A DNA stretch of 64,000 bases, taken from positions 1,267,990 to 1,331,989 of the forward strand of contig NZ_VWSH01000001.1 of assembly GCF_008629695.1 (NCBI RefSeq), read 5' to 3'. Below, piece by piece: positions 9,512 through 19,510 of the stretch. Under the pieces are notes generated by a model, which worked only from the letters and a program-made list of their open reading frames with translations, was not told the DNA's origin and ran no database searches. The DNA is from Taibaiella lutea. Lineage in GTDB: Bacteria; Bacteroidota; Bacteroidia; Chitinophagales; Chitinophagaceae. Within the stretch, counting starts at the first letter, position 1. Each line of letters starts with the position of its first letter. Made by a program: the position numbers and the translations under genes.

Positions 9512-9904
9512 ATGATTGATTTTTCATCAGAAATATTCTTCCGGACTGCCAGAAGCGGAGGAAAAGGCGGACAAAATGTGAACAAGGTAGAAACCATGGT
9601 GGAAGCATATTGGCAGGTGAGTTCGTCCGTTTTCTTTAATGCTGAACAGAAAATGATGATTGCTGAAAAGCAGCAAAACAGAATTAATTCGGAAGGTTTT
9701 TTGATTGTAAAAAGCAGTGAATCCCGCACTCAGTTAGCTAATAAGAAAATTGTATTGGGAAAAATACTGCTTCTGGTAAATCAGAGCATTGTAAAACCTA
9801 AAAAACGATTGGCCTCAAAACCAACTAAAACCATCATTCAGAAGCGCCTGGATGCCAAGAAAATGCTTGGTGAAAAGAAGATGCGCAGACGAAAGGATTG
9901 GTAA
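9512..9904 (+). CDS. arfB: Alternative ribosome-rescue factor ArfB (peptidyl-tRNA hydrolase)
   Basis: ArfB releases nascent chains from ribosomes stalled on truncated mRNA. The 130-residue protein carries the catalytic GGQ at residues 19-21 inside RTARSGGKGGQNVNKVET, the release-factor signature. The C-terminal third is a lysine/arginine-rich helix (QKRLDAKKMLGEKKMRRRKDW) like the tail that enters the empty mRNA channel. There is no second release-factor domain, so it is not a normal RF1/RF2. Confidence 0.93.
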   Translation: MIDFSSEIFFRTARSGGKGGQNVNKVETMVEAYWQVSSSVFFNAEQKMMIAEKQQNRINSEGFLIVKSSESRTQLANKKIVLGKILLLVNQSIVKPKKRLASKPTKTIIQKRLDAKKMLGEKKMRRRKDW

Positions 9905-11434
<1,530 letters not shown>

Positions 11435-11444
11435 ATTATATTGT

Positions 11445-11474
11445 ACTTGTCAGACCTTTAAATGTCAGACAAGT
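11445..11474 (+). repeat. Small inverted/direct repeat after spt
   Basis: ACTTGTC (11445-11451) and GACAAGT (11468-11474) are inverted repeats, and TGTCAGAC occurs twice as a direct repeat inside them. It lies just before the spt terminator. Its function is unknown. Confidence 0.4.
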
Positions 11475-11485
11475 AATTTTAATAG

Positions 11486-11520
11486 AAAATGTCCTGTAAA
11501 TTTTTTGCAGGACATTTTTT
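11486..11520 (+). terminator. Rho-independent terminator after spt
   Basis: A 10-bp stem AAATGTCCTG / CAGGACATTT with a T-rich loop, followed by a T run. Confidence 0.8.
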
Positions 11521-11599
11521 GTAGAATATCCGATCGTTAACCAGTTGCTATTTTCATGTAAATAGTAACAACATTTCATTTCTGTTTTATCTTTATGAC

Positions 11600-12739
11600 A
11601 TGATCCAGATTAAGCCAATCCAAAATAAGGGAAGTGAACTGCGCACCTTCATTGACTTTCCGCACGATTTATACAAAGACGACCCGTATTATGTGCCAGA
11701 GCTATTTATGGCACAACGCGATTTGCTTTCACCAAAACATCCCTTCTTTCTGCATGGAAGAATCCAGTTGTTTCTTGCTTATCAGGACAATAAGGTTGCA
11801 GGCCGTATTGCTGCCATTTTTAATGGTAACCACAACGATTTCAACAAAGTCAACGATGGCTTTTTTGGCTTTTTTGATGTTATCAACAATCAGGAAGTGG
11901 CAAATGCACTTTTGAGCGCCGCTGAAAAATGGTTGAAAGATCAAAAAGTCGATTCCATGATTGGTCCTGTAAATCATTCTACCAACGAAGCCTGTGGTTT
12001 ATTGGTTGATGGTTTCGATTCCTCTCCCATGGTATTGATGACCTATAACAAACCTTATTACCTTCCCTTGTTGGAGCACTATGGCTTGACAAAGCAGGTA
12101 GACCTTGTTGCATATGCTTTATATGATAATGATTTGGGAGATAAGCCTGTTCGTTTGCAGGAAGCATTGACGCAACGCCTTGCTCAAAAAGGCATTACCA
12201 TCCGTTCCTTTGATTTGAAGCATAATTTCAAAAGTGAGCTTGAAAAGTTCGGGAAAGTATACAATGCAGCATGGGATAAAAACATGGGTTTTGTGCCGAT
12301 GACTGCCGAAGAATTTAATTTTATGGGTAAGGACCTTAAGATGATTGCAGATACCGATTTTTGCCTTGCTGCCGAGCATAATGGAGAAGTTGTCGGTATA
12401 GCGCTGTGTTTGCCCGATATCAATCAGGTTTTAAAGAAAATCAAAAGAGGCCGTTTGTTTCCTACAGGTATTTTCAAATTATTATTTGGCAGGAAAAAAA
12501 TCAATGCGCTCAGAATTATTGCTTTAGGCGTAATGGAGCCTTATCGTAAAATGGGTATTGAAGCATGTTTTTATGCTACTATTATGAAAAACGGATTAGG
12601 AAAAGGAATAAAATTTGGCGAAGCTTCCTGGATGCTGGAACATAATGATATGATGAATAAGGCTATTGAGCACATGAACGGAAAACGATATAAGACTTAT
12701 CGTTTGCTGGAAAAGAAACTCAATACTGCAGAAAATTAA
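11600..12739 (+). CDS. GNAT-fold acyltransferase, candidate ceramide synthase
   Basis: The 379-residue protein reads as a double-length GNAT protein. Residues ~1-130 contain the substrate-side half (FIDFPHDLYKDDPYYVPE, then AGRIAAIFNGNHN). The C-terminal half holds the acyl-CoA-binding strand and pyrophosphate loop, ALGVMEPYRKMGIEACF near residues 310-327. It lies directly after serine palmitoyltransferase. In Caulobacter a GNAT-family protein was shown to be the bacterial ceramide synthase; the position next to spt and the fold make the same job (N-acylation of dihydrosphingosine) plausible here. This is an inference from context. Another N-acyltransferase substrate is possible. No membrane segments are evident. 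A strong terminator follows. Confidence 0.7.
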   Translation: MIQIKPIQNKGSELRTFIDFPHDLYKDDPYYVPELFMAQRDLLSPKHPFFLHGRIQLFLAYQDNKVAGRIAAIFNGNHNDFNKVNDGFFGFFDVINNQEVANALLSAAEKWLKDQKVDSMIGPVNHSTNEACGLLVDGFDSSPMVLMTYNKPYYLPLLEHYGLTKQVDLVAYALYDNDLGDKPVRLQEALTQRLAQKGITIRSFDLKHNFKSELEKFGKVYNAAWDKNMGFVPMTAEEFNFMGKDLKMIADTDFCLAAEHNGEVVGIALCLPDINQVLKKIKRGRLFPTGIFKLLFGRKKINALRIIALGVMEPYRKMGIEACFYATIMKNGLGKGIKFGEASWMLEHNDMMNKAIEHMNGKRYKTYRLLEKKLNTAEN

Positions 12740-12764
12740 TTAAAAAGTAGAATTTCAGAAGGAT

Positions 12765-12796
12765 AAAGGCTGCTTTCATGCAGCCTTTATTTTTTT
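12765..12796 (+). terminator. Rho-independent terminator after the GNAT gene
   Basis: A 9-bp perfect stem AAAGGCTGC / GCAGCCTTT with a 6-base loop, followed by a T run. Confidence 0.85.
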
Positions 12797-12899
12797 ATTT
12801 CAAAATAAATAAGCCTGAATTTCGTTTCTGTTTTTGAAATACAGGAAAAAATCAGTTGACTACTTCAACTTTTCTAAATAAGGCAATTGATAAAACTAA

Positions 12900-12915
12900 T
12901 TAAACGTTTGTTTAA
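12900..12915. promoter_or_regulatory. Palindromic candidate operator at the MIPS promoter
   Basis: Perfect 6-bp arms TTAAAC / GTTTAA are separated by 4 bases (GTTT). The site overlaps the -33 region of the MIPS promoter, where a bound repressor would block RNA polymerase. The cognate regulator is unknown. Confidence 0.45.
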
Positions 12916-12939
12916 ATGGTAGATTAATTATTATCTTTG
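12907..12939 (+). promoter_or_regulatory. Promoter of inositol-phosphate synthase gene
   Basis: TATCTTTG (12932-12939) followed by CACCC is a full -7 match, and TTTG (12907-12910) about 21 bases upstream can serve as -33. Confidence 0.6.
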
Positions 12940-12986
12940 CACCCTGAAAAGGAGAATACGAGTATAAAATATTTTATAATAAAACA

Positions 12987-14318
12987 ATGAATATGGAAAA
13001 TCAAGTAGCAGCAGCAAGTGGTAAGTTGGGCGTTCTGGTACCGGGTATGGGTGCCGTAGCCACCACGTTTATCGCGGGTGTAGAAGCAACCAAAAAAGGA
13101 TTAGCAAAACCAATTGGCGCATTGACTCAAATGAGCAACATCCGTTTAGGTAAACGCACTGAAAACCGCTATCCGAAAATTAAAGATTTCGTTCCCTTGG
13201 CAAGTTTGGAGCAAATCGTTTTTGGTGGTTGGGACGTTTATAATGAAAATGTATATCAGGCTGCAACCAATGCGAAAGTTTTACAACAAACTCAATTAGA
13301 TGCTATCAAAGCGGAATTGGAAGCTATTACCCCAATGCCTGCTGTATTTGACAGAGAATATGTTAAGAATCTTGACGGACAACACATTAAAGCAAAAGAC
13401 ACCAAATGGAACTGGGCATTAGCTTTGATGGAAGATATCAAAAATTTTAAAGAAAAAAATAATTGCGAACGCCTGGTAATGGTTTGGTGTGCTTCCACTG
13501 AGAAATACATTGAAACTACCGACATTCATGAAACTATTGAAGCATTCGAGGCAGCAATGCAGGCAGACGATGATCGTATTGCACCTTCAATGATTTATGC
13601 TTACGCGGCTATTAAAATGGGTGTTCCTTTTGCAAACGGCGCGCCTAACTTAAGTTGCGATATTCCTGCTTTGGTTGATTTAGCTAAAGAATTGGGCGTT
13701 GCAATTGCAGGTAAAGATTTCAAAACCGGTCAAACCTTAATGAAAACAATCGTTGCTCCCGGTCTTGCTGCACGTGCATTGGGCGTTAACGGTTGGTTCT
13801 CCAGCAATATTTTAGGTAACAGAGATGGTTTGGTATTGGATGATCCGGATAACTTCAAAACAAAAGAAGTATCTAAACTAAGCGTTTTAGAAGAAATATT
13901 CCAGCCTGAAGACAATCCTGATCTTTATGGTGAATTATACCACAAAGTTCGCATCAACTACTATCCGCCGCACGGTGATAACAAAGAAAGCTGGGATAAT
14001 ATCGACATCTTCGGATGGATGGGCTACCCTATGCAAATCAAGATCAACTTCCTGTGCCGTGACTCTATTTTAGCTGCACCGATTGTACTTGATTTGGCTT
14101 TATTTATGGATTTGGCACAACGCGCCAACATGAGCGGCATTCAGGAATGGTTATCTTTCTATTTCAAATCTCCGCAAACTGCCGAAGGTTTGAAACCGGA
14201 ACATGATATCTTCAAACAACTAATCAAATTGCAAAACACATTACGCCACATGATGGGTGAAGATTTGATTACACACTTAGGTTTGGATTATTATCAGGAT
14301 TTAGTAGAATCGTTGTAA
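12987..14318 (+). CDS. ino1: Myo-inositol-1-phosphate synthase
   Basis: MIPS converts glucose-6-phosphate to inositol-3-phosphate with NAD as internal cofactor. The 443-residue protein starts with a Rossmann NAD loop (GKLGVLVPGMGAVATT, residues ~11-26) and contains conserved stretches such as ANGAPNLSCDIPALV, GKDFKTGQTLMKT and LGVNGWFSSNILGNRDG, which are MIPS hallmarks. It has its own promoter with a palindrome on it. It precedes a PgpA-type phosphatase by 87 bp. In Bacteroides, MIPS and a PgpA-like phosphatase likewise sit together in an inositol-lipid cluster. No inositol-catabolic gene is nearby, which argues for lipid or osmolyte synthesis. Confidence 0.95.
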   Translation: MNMENQVAAASGKLGVLVPGMGAVATTFIAGVEATKKGLAKPIGALTQMSNIRLGKRTENRYPKIKDFVPLASLEQIVFGGWDVYNENVYQAATNAKVLQQTQLDAIKAELEAITPMPAVFDREYVKNLDGQHIKAKDTKWNWALALMEDIKNFKEKNNCERLVMVWCASTEKYIETTDIHETIEAFEAAMQADDDRIAPSMIYAYAAIKMGVPFANGAPNLSCDIPALVDLAKELGVAIAGKDFKTGQTLMKTIVAPGLAARALGVNGWFSSNILGNRDGLVLDDPDNFKTKEVSKLSVLEEIFQPEDNPDLYGELYHKVRINYYPPHGDNKESWDNIDIFGWMGYPMQIKINFLCRDSILAAPIVLDLALFMDLAQRANMSGIQEWLSFYFKSPQTAEGLKPEHDIFKQLIKLQNTLRHMMGEDLITHLGLDYYQDLVESL

Positions 14319-14328
14319 ATAATGGTTG

Positions 14329-14376
14329 AATTATCAGATGGTTGAATTGTTTCCATATTATAACCATCTGATAATT
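14329..14376. repeat. 15-bp perfect inverted repeat between MIPS and pgpA
   Basis: AATTATCAGATGGTT (14329-14343) and its exact reverse complement (14362-14376) flank an 18-base loop. There is no T run, so it is not a standard terminator. TGGTTGAATT also occurs twice as a direct repeat at the left arm. Confidence 0.75.
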
Positions 14377-14405
14377 AAGCAATAAAACCATTAAACAATT
14401 AATCA

Positions 14406-14852
14406 ATGAAACTAATCGCTTCCATTTTTGGAATTGGATATATACGCAAAGGCGGTGGTACGGTTGCTGCCGCCTTTGCTGTACTTATTTGGTGGCTTTT
14501 GTTTAAAAATATTGGCACGGATTTTGCTGTAGAGATAGGTATTACATTTTTAGTAACAGCATTAGGAGTCTGGGCAGGCAATAAAGTAGAACCCGAATGG
14601 GGGAAAGATAGCTACAGAGTTGTAATTGACGAAGTAGCCGGTATGTTTATCAGTCTTTTATTCATACCCCTTGATTGGAAATGGCTTTTAACAGGATTTG
14701 TATTATTCCGCTTTTTTGATATTGCGAAACCATTGTATATCAGACGTATGGAAGCCTTTAAAGGAGGCTGGGGTGTTATGCTCGATGATGTTTTGGCCGG
14801 CATTTACGCAAATATTGTTTTGCAAATCATCATTTTATTTGTGAATAAATAA
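14406..14852 (+). CDS. pgpA: PgpA-family phosphatidylglycerophosphatase-like protein
   Basis: A 148-residue integral membrane phosphatase with about four hydrophobic segments. The PgpA signature is present: GTVAAAF near the N-terminus, and the acidic pair in VVIDEVAGMFISL (residues ~75-85). PgpA removes phosphate from phosphatidylglycerophosphate. Next to MIPS in Bacteroidota, homologues act in inositol-lipid synthesis on phosphatidylinositol phosphate, so that substrate is likely here. Both activities cannot be told apart from sequence. It probably shares the MIPS transcript, given the 87-bp gap and same strand. Confidence 0.88.
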   Translation: MKLIASIFGIGYIRKGGGTVAAAFAVLIWWLLFKNIGTDFAVEIGITFLVTALGVWAGNKVEPEWGKDSYRVVIDEVAGMFISLLFIPLDWKWLLTGFVLFRFFDIAKPLYIRRMEAFKGGWGVMLDDVLAGIYANIVLQIIILFVNK

Positions 14853-15006
14853 TCTCCGGTTCCCGGACCAAATTTATTTACATACCCTTCTCTTCCGTTT
14901 AAAAGAGGAAATTGATTTAAAAAAATAGCAGCAGCTATAGGGGTTTTATTGCATCAGAGTGTTTCTATATATTGGAAGAGATGCACGTAAATTTTAACAA
15001 ACAGAC

Positions 15007-15408
15007 ATGAAAACATTTCTAAAAGCACAAGCAACATCTCTCATTTCAACAATGGTGGATTATGTTATGTTTGGACTGCTTCATGAAATTTTTGGTGTTT
15101 GGTACCTCATTGCAAACGTAATAGGCGTTGCATCAGGAGGATTGACAAATTTTCTATTAGGAAGATATTGGGCTTTCTCGTCTAAAGAAGAAGAAATTCA
15201 GGGGCAAGCCTTGAAATTCTTCATTGTGTGGATGGGAAATCTGATCTTAAACACAAGCCTTCTGTTCGGCCTGAACGAAACGCTTGGAAATAAAAATGCG
15301 TGGATATCAAAAATTGTGGTATCCATAATAATTGGAATAGGTTATAACTATGTACTTCAGAAATTTTTCGTTTTTAAAAAGGACAATGACCAGCTCGCAG
15401 AAGCCTAA
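15007..15408 (+). CDS. GtrA family membrane protein
   Basis: The 133-residue protein has four predicted transmembrane helices, and the GtrA-like phrases NVIGVASGGLTNFLLGRYWAF and NYVLQKFFVFK sit at the usual places. GtrA proteins are thought to flip polyprenyl-linked sugars or to help modify cell-surface lipids and polysaccharides. Its last 23 bases overlap the start of the DUF5686 gene, so translation of the two is probably coupled. Confidence 0.85.
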   Translation: MKTFLKAQATSLISTMVDYVMFGLLHEIFGVWYLIANVIGVASGGLTNFLLGRYWAFSSKEEEIQGQALKFFIVWMGNLILNTSLLFGLNETLGNKNAWISKIVVSIIIGIGYNYVLQKFFVFKKDNDQLAEA

Positions 15409-17932
15409 ACAACTCATTGCGCTTGTCCTCGTTATGTTGACGGCGTTCAGCATTCATGCCCAGACCTTGATAAAAGGCGTTGTCAAAGATGCCAAGTCGG
15501 GTCAGGTTATGCCCTTTGTCAGTGTTGGCATTAAAGGAACCACATCGGGTACAACTACCGATGTGAATGGCTATTATGAAGTCGGCACTTCAGAAAACGT
15601 AACTAAAATCGAATATTCTTTTTTAGGTTACATTACCGTTACAAAAAGTTTTACCGTCGGGCAGACTCAAACCATAAATGTGACTATGGAGGAAGATGCA
15701 CATACGTTAGATGAAGTTGTCGTTAAACCAAAAAAAGAAAAATACAGAAATAAAAATAATCCTGCTGTCGAACTCATTCGTCAGGTAATTGACCATAAGG
15801 AGCAAAACAGGATGAAGCACTATGACTATACCCATTATCTGGAATATGATAAAATGCAGATGGCGCTTAATAACACACCTCAGGGTTTTAAGAACAGCAA
15901 ATTATTAAAGAAATATCAGTTCGTATTAGATAATGTAGATACAACGAGATTTGAAGGAAAAGCATTATTGCCTATTTATATCGAAGAGAACATCTCTCAA
16001 AAATATTTTAAAAGATCACCTGAAAAACATAAAACAATTGTTACTGCCAACAAGCACGTAACCTTTGATGAAAGATATATCAACAACGAAAGCATTTCTA
16101 CATATATGAAGAACCTGTATCAGAATGTGGATCTGTATGAAAACAATATTTACGTTGTTACTAATTCCTTTTTGAGTCCCATTGCAGACATGTCGCCTTC
16201 ATTCTACAAATTTTACATTACCGATACGGTTATGAACCAGGGCGTCAAATTGGTGGAGCTCTCTTTCTACCCCAGAAATAAAAGCGACCTTTTGTTTCAG
16301 GGTAAAATGTACGTAACCTTAGACGGCCATTACGGTGTGCAAAAAGCCGTAATGACAGTAAATAAAGATATTAACCTTAATTGGGTTACCGATCTTCACC
16401 TTACCCTCGATTTTGAACGCAGTGCTGATGAAACCTTTCATTTATCCAAAACAGACTTGTTAGTAAACTTTGGCGTGTTCCAGGGCAAAAAAGGATTGTT
16501 TGGTGAGCGTACTGTTACCATCAAGAATTTTGACATGACCACACCGATTGCCGATTCTGTATTTGATGGTCCGTCTACTGTAACACTTGCAGATGCTTCT
16601 TCGCATTCCGATAGTTATTGGATGGAGAACCGTCCGGATTCTTTGTCTACTACTGAGGCCAATACCTATAAAAATATGGACAGCCTCAACAACATGAAAT
16701 CCTTCAAAAGACTGATGTGGTTTACCACAACTTTCCTTGCGGGCTATAATGTGAACGGGCCCGTAGAGTTTGGTCCATTAAGTACTTTTTACAGTTTCAA
16801 CCCTGTTGAAGGTTTCAGGTTAAGGTTTGGTGGCAGAACAACCCCCGAACTGAGCAAACGTGTGTTTGGCGAGGCTTACGGCGCCTATGGTTTTAAAGAT
16901 AAACGATGGAAATACTACGTTGGAGGCACCTACTCCCTCAACAATAAAAGTATTTATGCCTATCCCTTAAATTATATAAGAGCAAGCGTGCAGGAAGAAA
17001 CCAGTATTCCCGGACAAAGCCTTCAGTTTGTACAGGAAGACAACTTCTTGCTTTCCTTTAAGCGTGGTGTGAATGATAAATACATGTACAATAAAATCTA
17101 CAGCCTGGATTGGGTTGCAGAGTTTGGCGACCACATGGGTGTAAAAGCAACTTTTAAAAACTGGAAGCAGGAAGCTGCCGGCGGTTTGAACTTCATTCAT
17201 GCCGATGGCACCAACGATACTATCCCTACCATCCATACATCAGAAGTAGGACTGGAATGGAGATGGGCCCCGCACGAACAATTCTTTCAAAGAAAACTGT
17301 ACAGAACGCCCATACCAAACGTTTATCCTATTATGACCTTAGGTGTGAAATGGGGTATTCCTGATTTCCTGGGAGGTGATTATAAATACAAAACTTTTTA
17401 CGGAAGCGTTTACAAAAGATTCTATTTATCGCAATTAGGTCTTGCTGATGTAGTAGTAAATGCCGGTTATATTTTCGGAAGCGTGCCTTATCCCTTATTG
17501 AATATTGCACAGGCCAACCAGACCTATGCCTATCAATTGCAGGCTTACAGTATGATGAACTTCCTGGAATTTGTAAGTGATAAGTACGTGAGCTTAAATG
17601 TTGATTATCACATGTACGGTTTCATCTTTAATAAAGTCCCTTTATTTAAAAAGCTGAAACTACGTGAAGTTGCTACCTTTAAATTATTGTACGGTGGTTT
17701 GAGAGATGAAAACCGTCCTGATAAAAATCCTGATCAGTTGAAATTCCCTACCGATCAGTTTGGGAACGTGTCAACTTATTCATTGGAGAAACAACCTTAT
17801 ATGGAAGTCAGCGTTGGTGTGGAAAATATCTTCAACCTCATTCGTGTCGATTTCGTGAAAAGGCTTTCTTACCTCGAGTATCAGAACGTGCCTAAATATG
17901 GTGTCAGAGCAAGAATCAATTTCGATTTCTAA
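15386..17932 (+). CDS. DUF5686 outer-membrane protein with carboxypeptidase-like regulatory domain
   Basis: The protein has about 848 residues. The start at 15386 is chosen because a good ribosome site (AAAGGAC) lies just upstream and a signal peptide (LIALVLVMLTAFSIHAQ) follows at once. Residues ~25-110 form a carboxypeptidase-D-like beta sandwich (GVVKDAKSGQVMPFVSVGI...), then the large DUF5686 region with a C-terminal half of amphipathic beta strands ending RARINFDF, as in outer-membrane barrels. The family is abundant in Bacteroidota and its substrate is not established. The start overlaps the GtrA gene by 23 bases. An inverted repeat sits just past its end. Confidence 0.88.
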   Translation: MTSSQKPKQLIALVLVMLTAFSIHAQTLIKGVVKDAKSGQVMPFVSVGIKGTTSGTTTDVNGYYEVGTSENVTKIEYSFLGYITVTKSFTVGQTQTINVTMEEDAHTLDEVVVKPKKEKYRNKNNPAVELIRQVIDHKEQNRMKHYDYTHYLEYDKMQMALNNTPQGFKNSKLLKKYQFVLDNVDTTRFEGKALLPIYIEENISQKYFKRSPEKHKTIVTANKHVTFDERYINNESISTYMKNLYQNVDLYENNIYVVTNSFLSPIADMSPSFYKFYITDTVMNQGVKLVELSFYPRNKSDLLFQGKMYVTLDGHYGVQKAVMTVNKDINLNWVTDLHLTLDFERSADETFHLSKTDLLVNFGVFQGKKGLFGERTVTIKNFDMTTPIADSVFDGPSTVTLADASSHSDSYWMENRPDSLSTTEANTYKNMDSLNNMKSFKRLMWFTTTFLAGYNVNGPVEFGPLSTFYSFNPVEGFRLRFGGRTTPELSKRVFGEAYGAYGFKDKRWKYYVGGTYSLNNKSIYAYPLNYIRASVQEETSIPGQSLQFVQEDNFLLSFKRGVNDKYMYNKIYSLDWVAEFGDHMGVKATFKNWKQEAAGGLNFIHADGTNDTIPTIHTSEVGLEWRWAPHEQFFQRKLYRTPIPNVYPIMTLGVKWGIPDFLGGDYKYKTFYGSVYKRFYLSQLGLADVVVNAGYIFGSVPYPLLNIAQANQTYAYQLQAYSMMNFLEFVSDKYVSLNVDYHMYGFIFNKVPLFKKLKLREVATFKLLYGGLRDENRPDKNPDQLKFPTDQFGNVSTYSLEKQPYMEVSVGVENIFNLIRVDFVKRLSYLEYQNVPKYGVRARINFDF

Positions 17933-17944
17933 TTATTAGCAGTC

Positions 17945-18009
17945 AGTAAATAGTCGTTAGTTGTTAGTAAAAGATATCCTCCATTACTATCCGCTAACGA
18001 CTATTTACT
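17945..18009. repeat. AGTCGTTAGT-family inverted repeat
   Basis: Perfect 16-bp arms (17945-17960 and 17994-18009) around a 33-base loop, between two convergent genes. The core AGTCGTTAGT and the internal TTACTATC are shared with the repeat at 23434-23567. It could work as a two-way terminator but has no T run. Confidence 0.75.
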
Positions 18010-18014
18010 ACGAC

Positions 18015-18401
18015 TCAATCAGAGATCTTTACCGGCTTTTTGTTTTCATCAAGAGCCACAAAAGTGAAAGTGCCTGTAATGGCTTTTTCACGTACCTCTG
18101 AATACATTTCCTCTATAAAAATATCCACCTTTACCTTCAGGCTTGTAGAACCTATATAACTTACCTTTCCTATCAGTTCTATAATAGTGCCACCCGGAAT
18201 AGGCATTTTAAAATCTATTTTATCGGAAGAAACCGTAACCACCTTTTTTCTTGTAAATCTGGTAGCAGCAATAAACGCCACCTCATCCATTAATTGCATG
18301 GCAGTACCGCCAAATAAAGTATCGTAATGATTGGTATCGCTTGGGAAAACTGCCTTGAATATTCTTGTTTCCGATTGTTGAATTTTTTGTTCTAAGGTCA
18401 T
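18015..18401 (-). CDS. Acyl-CoA thioesterase, hotdog fold
   Basis: A 128-residue single hotdog domain of the YciA/BACH type: DTNHYDTLFGGTAMQLMDEVAFIAA carries the catalytic-site asparagine/aspartate region around residues 22-40, and the central strand has VVTVSSDKIDFKMP. Members hydrolyse acyl-CoA, and which chain length is not readable from sequence. It converges on the DUF5686 gene, with an inverted repeat between them. Confidence 0.88.
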   Translation of the reverse strand: MTLEQKIQQSETRIFKAVFPSDTNHYDTLFGGTAMQLMDEVAFIAATRFTRKKVVTVSSDKIDFKMPIPGGTIIELIGKVSYIGSTSLKVKVDIFIEEMYSEVREKAITGTFTFVALDENKKPVKISD

Positions 18402-18621
18402 TGATTGGCTTTGATGTGATTGCTTTACTTTTAGCGGGCCAAAGATAAGTTATCGCAGCAGTATAGCTTCCATCTTAATTCATAATTGCTGTATTTGCAA
18501 TATTCAAGACCTATAAAATCAATCGTTGTTCTTTTTATCTTTCACAAAAAAAGAATACAAATAATCGAATAAGCAGAAATTAACAACCACGTCTTAAATT
18601 TTTACGATATTTGCATTCTAT

Positions 18622-19059
18622 ATGCGTAAATTAATTGCCATACCATTACTTGTCTTGTACATCACAGCCGTTTCGGGCATGATGATACAGTTGCATTTCT
18701 GTGGCAGTAAATTACTTTCGTGGAATGTAAATAAAGCAAAAGCATCCTGCTGTTGCGAGTCTACGCCAAAATCAACAAAGAAAAATCCTGAAGCAAAACA
18801 GCTGGAAAGCAAAGGAGATGATTGCTGCAAGGATAAAACTATTACACTAAAGATAAATCAGGATCAGAACAGGGCAAGTCAGTTACAATTGCAATTAGGC
18901 GAATTGCAAACAGTTGCAATGATTACCTATGTTGTACCACAGGTTTTCGCATTATCACAATCTGATACGCATGCTGCTTATCAGGCCAACGCCCCACCCG
19001 GCCTCTGGCAAAACATTCCGCTTTATAAACTCCATGCCCGTTTTACTTATTACGGTTGA
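18622..19059 (+). CDS. HYC_CC_PP family small cysteine-rich protein
   Basis: The 145-residue protein has an N-terminal membrane/signal segment (residues 4-22), then QLHFCGSK, a CCC run near residue 43 and DDCCKD near residue 68, and a late APPGLW. This order (HxC, CC, PP) is the pattern of a Bacteroidota family that sits beside HMA proteins and TonB receptors. The paired cysteines suggest binding of copper or another soft metal in the periplasm. An ATATTTG element ends about 9 bases before the ATG, so the leader is very short. A stem-loop at 19078-19106 follows. Confidence 0.75.
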   Translation: MRKLIAIPLLVLYITAVSGMMIQLHFCGSKLLSWNVNKAKASCCCESTPKSTKKNPEAKQLESKGDDCCKDKTITLKINQDQNRASQLQLQLGELQTVAMITYVVPQVFALSQSDTHAAYQANAPPGLWQNIPLYKLHARFTYYG

Positions 19060-19077
19060 TTTGTTTTTATGAGATCA

Positions 19078-19106
19078 CTTCTCTTTGCTTCAAAACAAGA
19101 GAAGAA
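19078..19106 (+). terminator. Weak stem-loop between HYC_CC_PP and HMA genes
   Basis: CTTCTCTTTG and CAAGAGAAG can pair (one bulge), followed by A/T-rich sequence. It may terminate or attenuate transcription into the HMA gene. Confidence 0.4.
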
Positions 19107-19150
19107 AATTTTATTATTAAAAACATTTCTTACCAGATAATTAAAACAAA

Positions 19151-19510
19151 ATGAAAACAATATTCGGCATTATTGCCATCCTTCTGAGTTCCTTCACAGT
19201 TTCTTTTGCACAAGACAATAAAGACATCACTACCGAAAAAATCAAAGTTTCGGGCAATTGCGGCGATTGCAAAAAACGCATTGAAAAAGCTGCTTACATA
19301 CCGGGTGTAAAAAGAGCAGAATGGGACAGCCATTCGCAAATCCTGACAGTTGTCTATCGCCCTTCCAAAACATCGGCAGAAAAAATCGAAACGAGCATAG
19401 CCAATGTTGGTTATGATGCCGGAGATATTAAAGCCACAGACGAAGCCTACAAAAAATTACCTCAATGCTGCGCTTATAGAGAAGATGATGCGCATGTTCA
19501 TGAAGATTAA
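19151..19510 (+). CDS. Secreted heavy-metal-associated (HMA) domain protein
   Basis: A 119-residue protein with a signal peptide (MKTIFGIIAILLSSFTVSFAQ) and one HMA ferredoxin-like domain. The usual metal-binding loop GMxCxxC is here SGNCGDCKKR, with cysteines at about residues 37 and 40. A further CC near residue 109 and a histidine-rich tail (DDAHVHED) could also bind metal. Its end overlaps the following TonB receptor by 11 bases, so the two are surely co-expressed. It probably carries copper or a related ion in the periplasm. Confidence 0.88.
   Translation: MKTIFGIIAILLSSFTVSFAQDNKDITTEKIKVSGNCGDCKKRIEKAAYIPGVKRAEWDSHSQILTVVYRPSKTSAEKIETSIANVGYDAGDIKATDEAYKKLPQCCAYREDDAHVHED

Noticed and set aside
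15350-15385. Upstream start of the DUF5686 gene
   Set aside because: It would put 12 charged residues before the signal peptide, whereas the ATG at 15386 has a clear ribosome site.
19404-19499. Upstream start of the TonB receptor
   Set aside because: It would read through most of the HMA gene end in another frame, and the signal peptide begins only after 19500.
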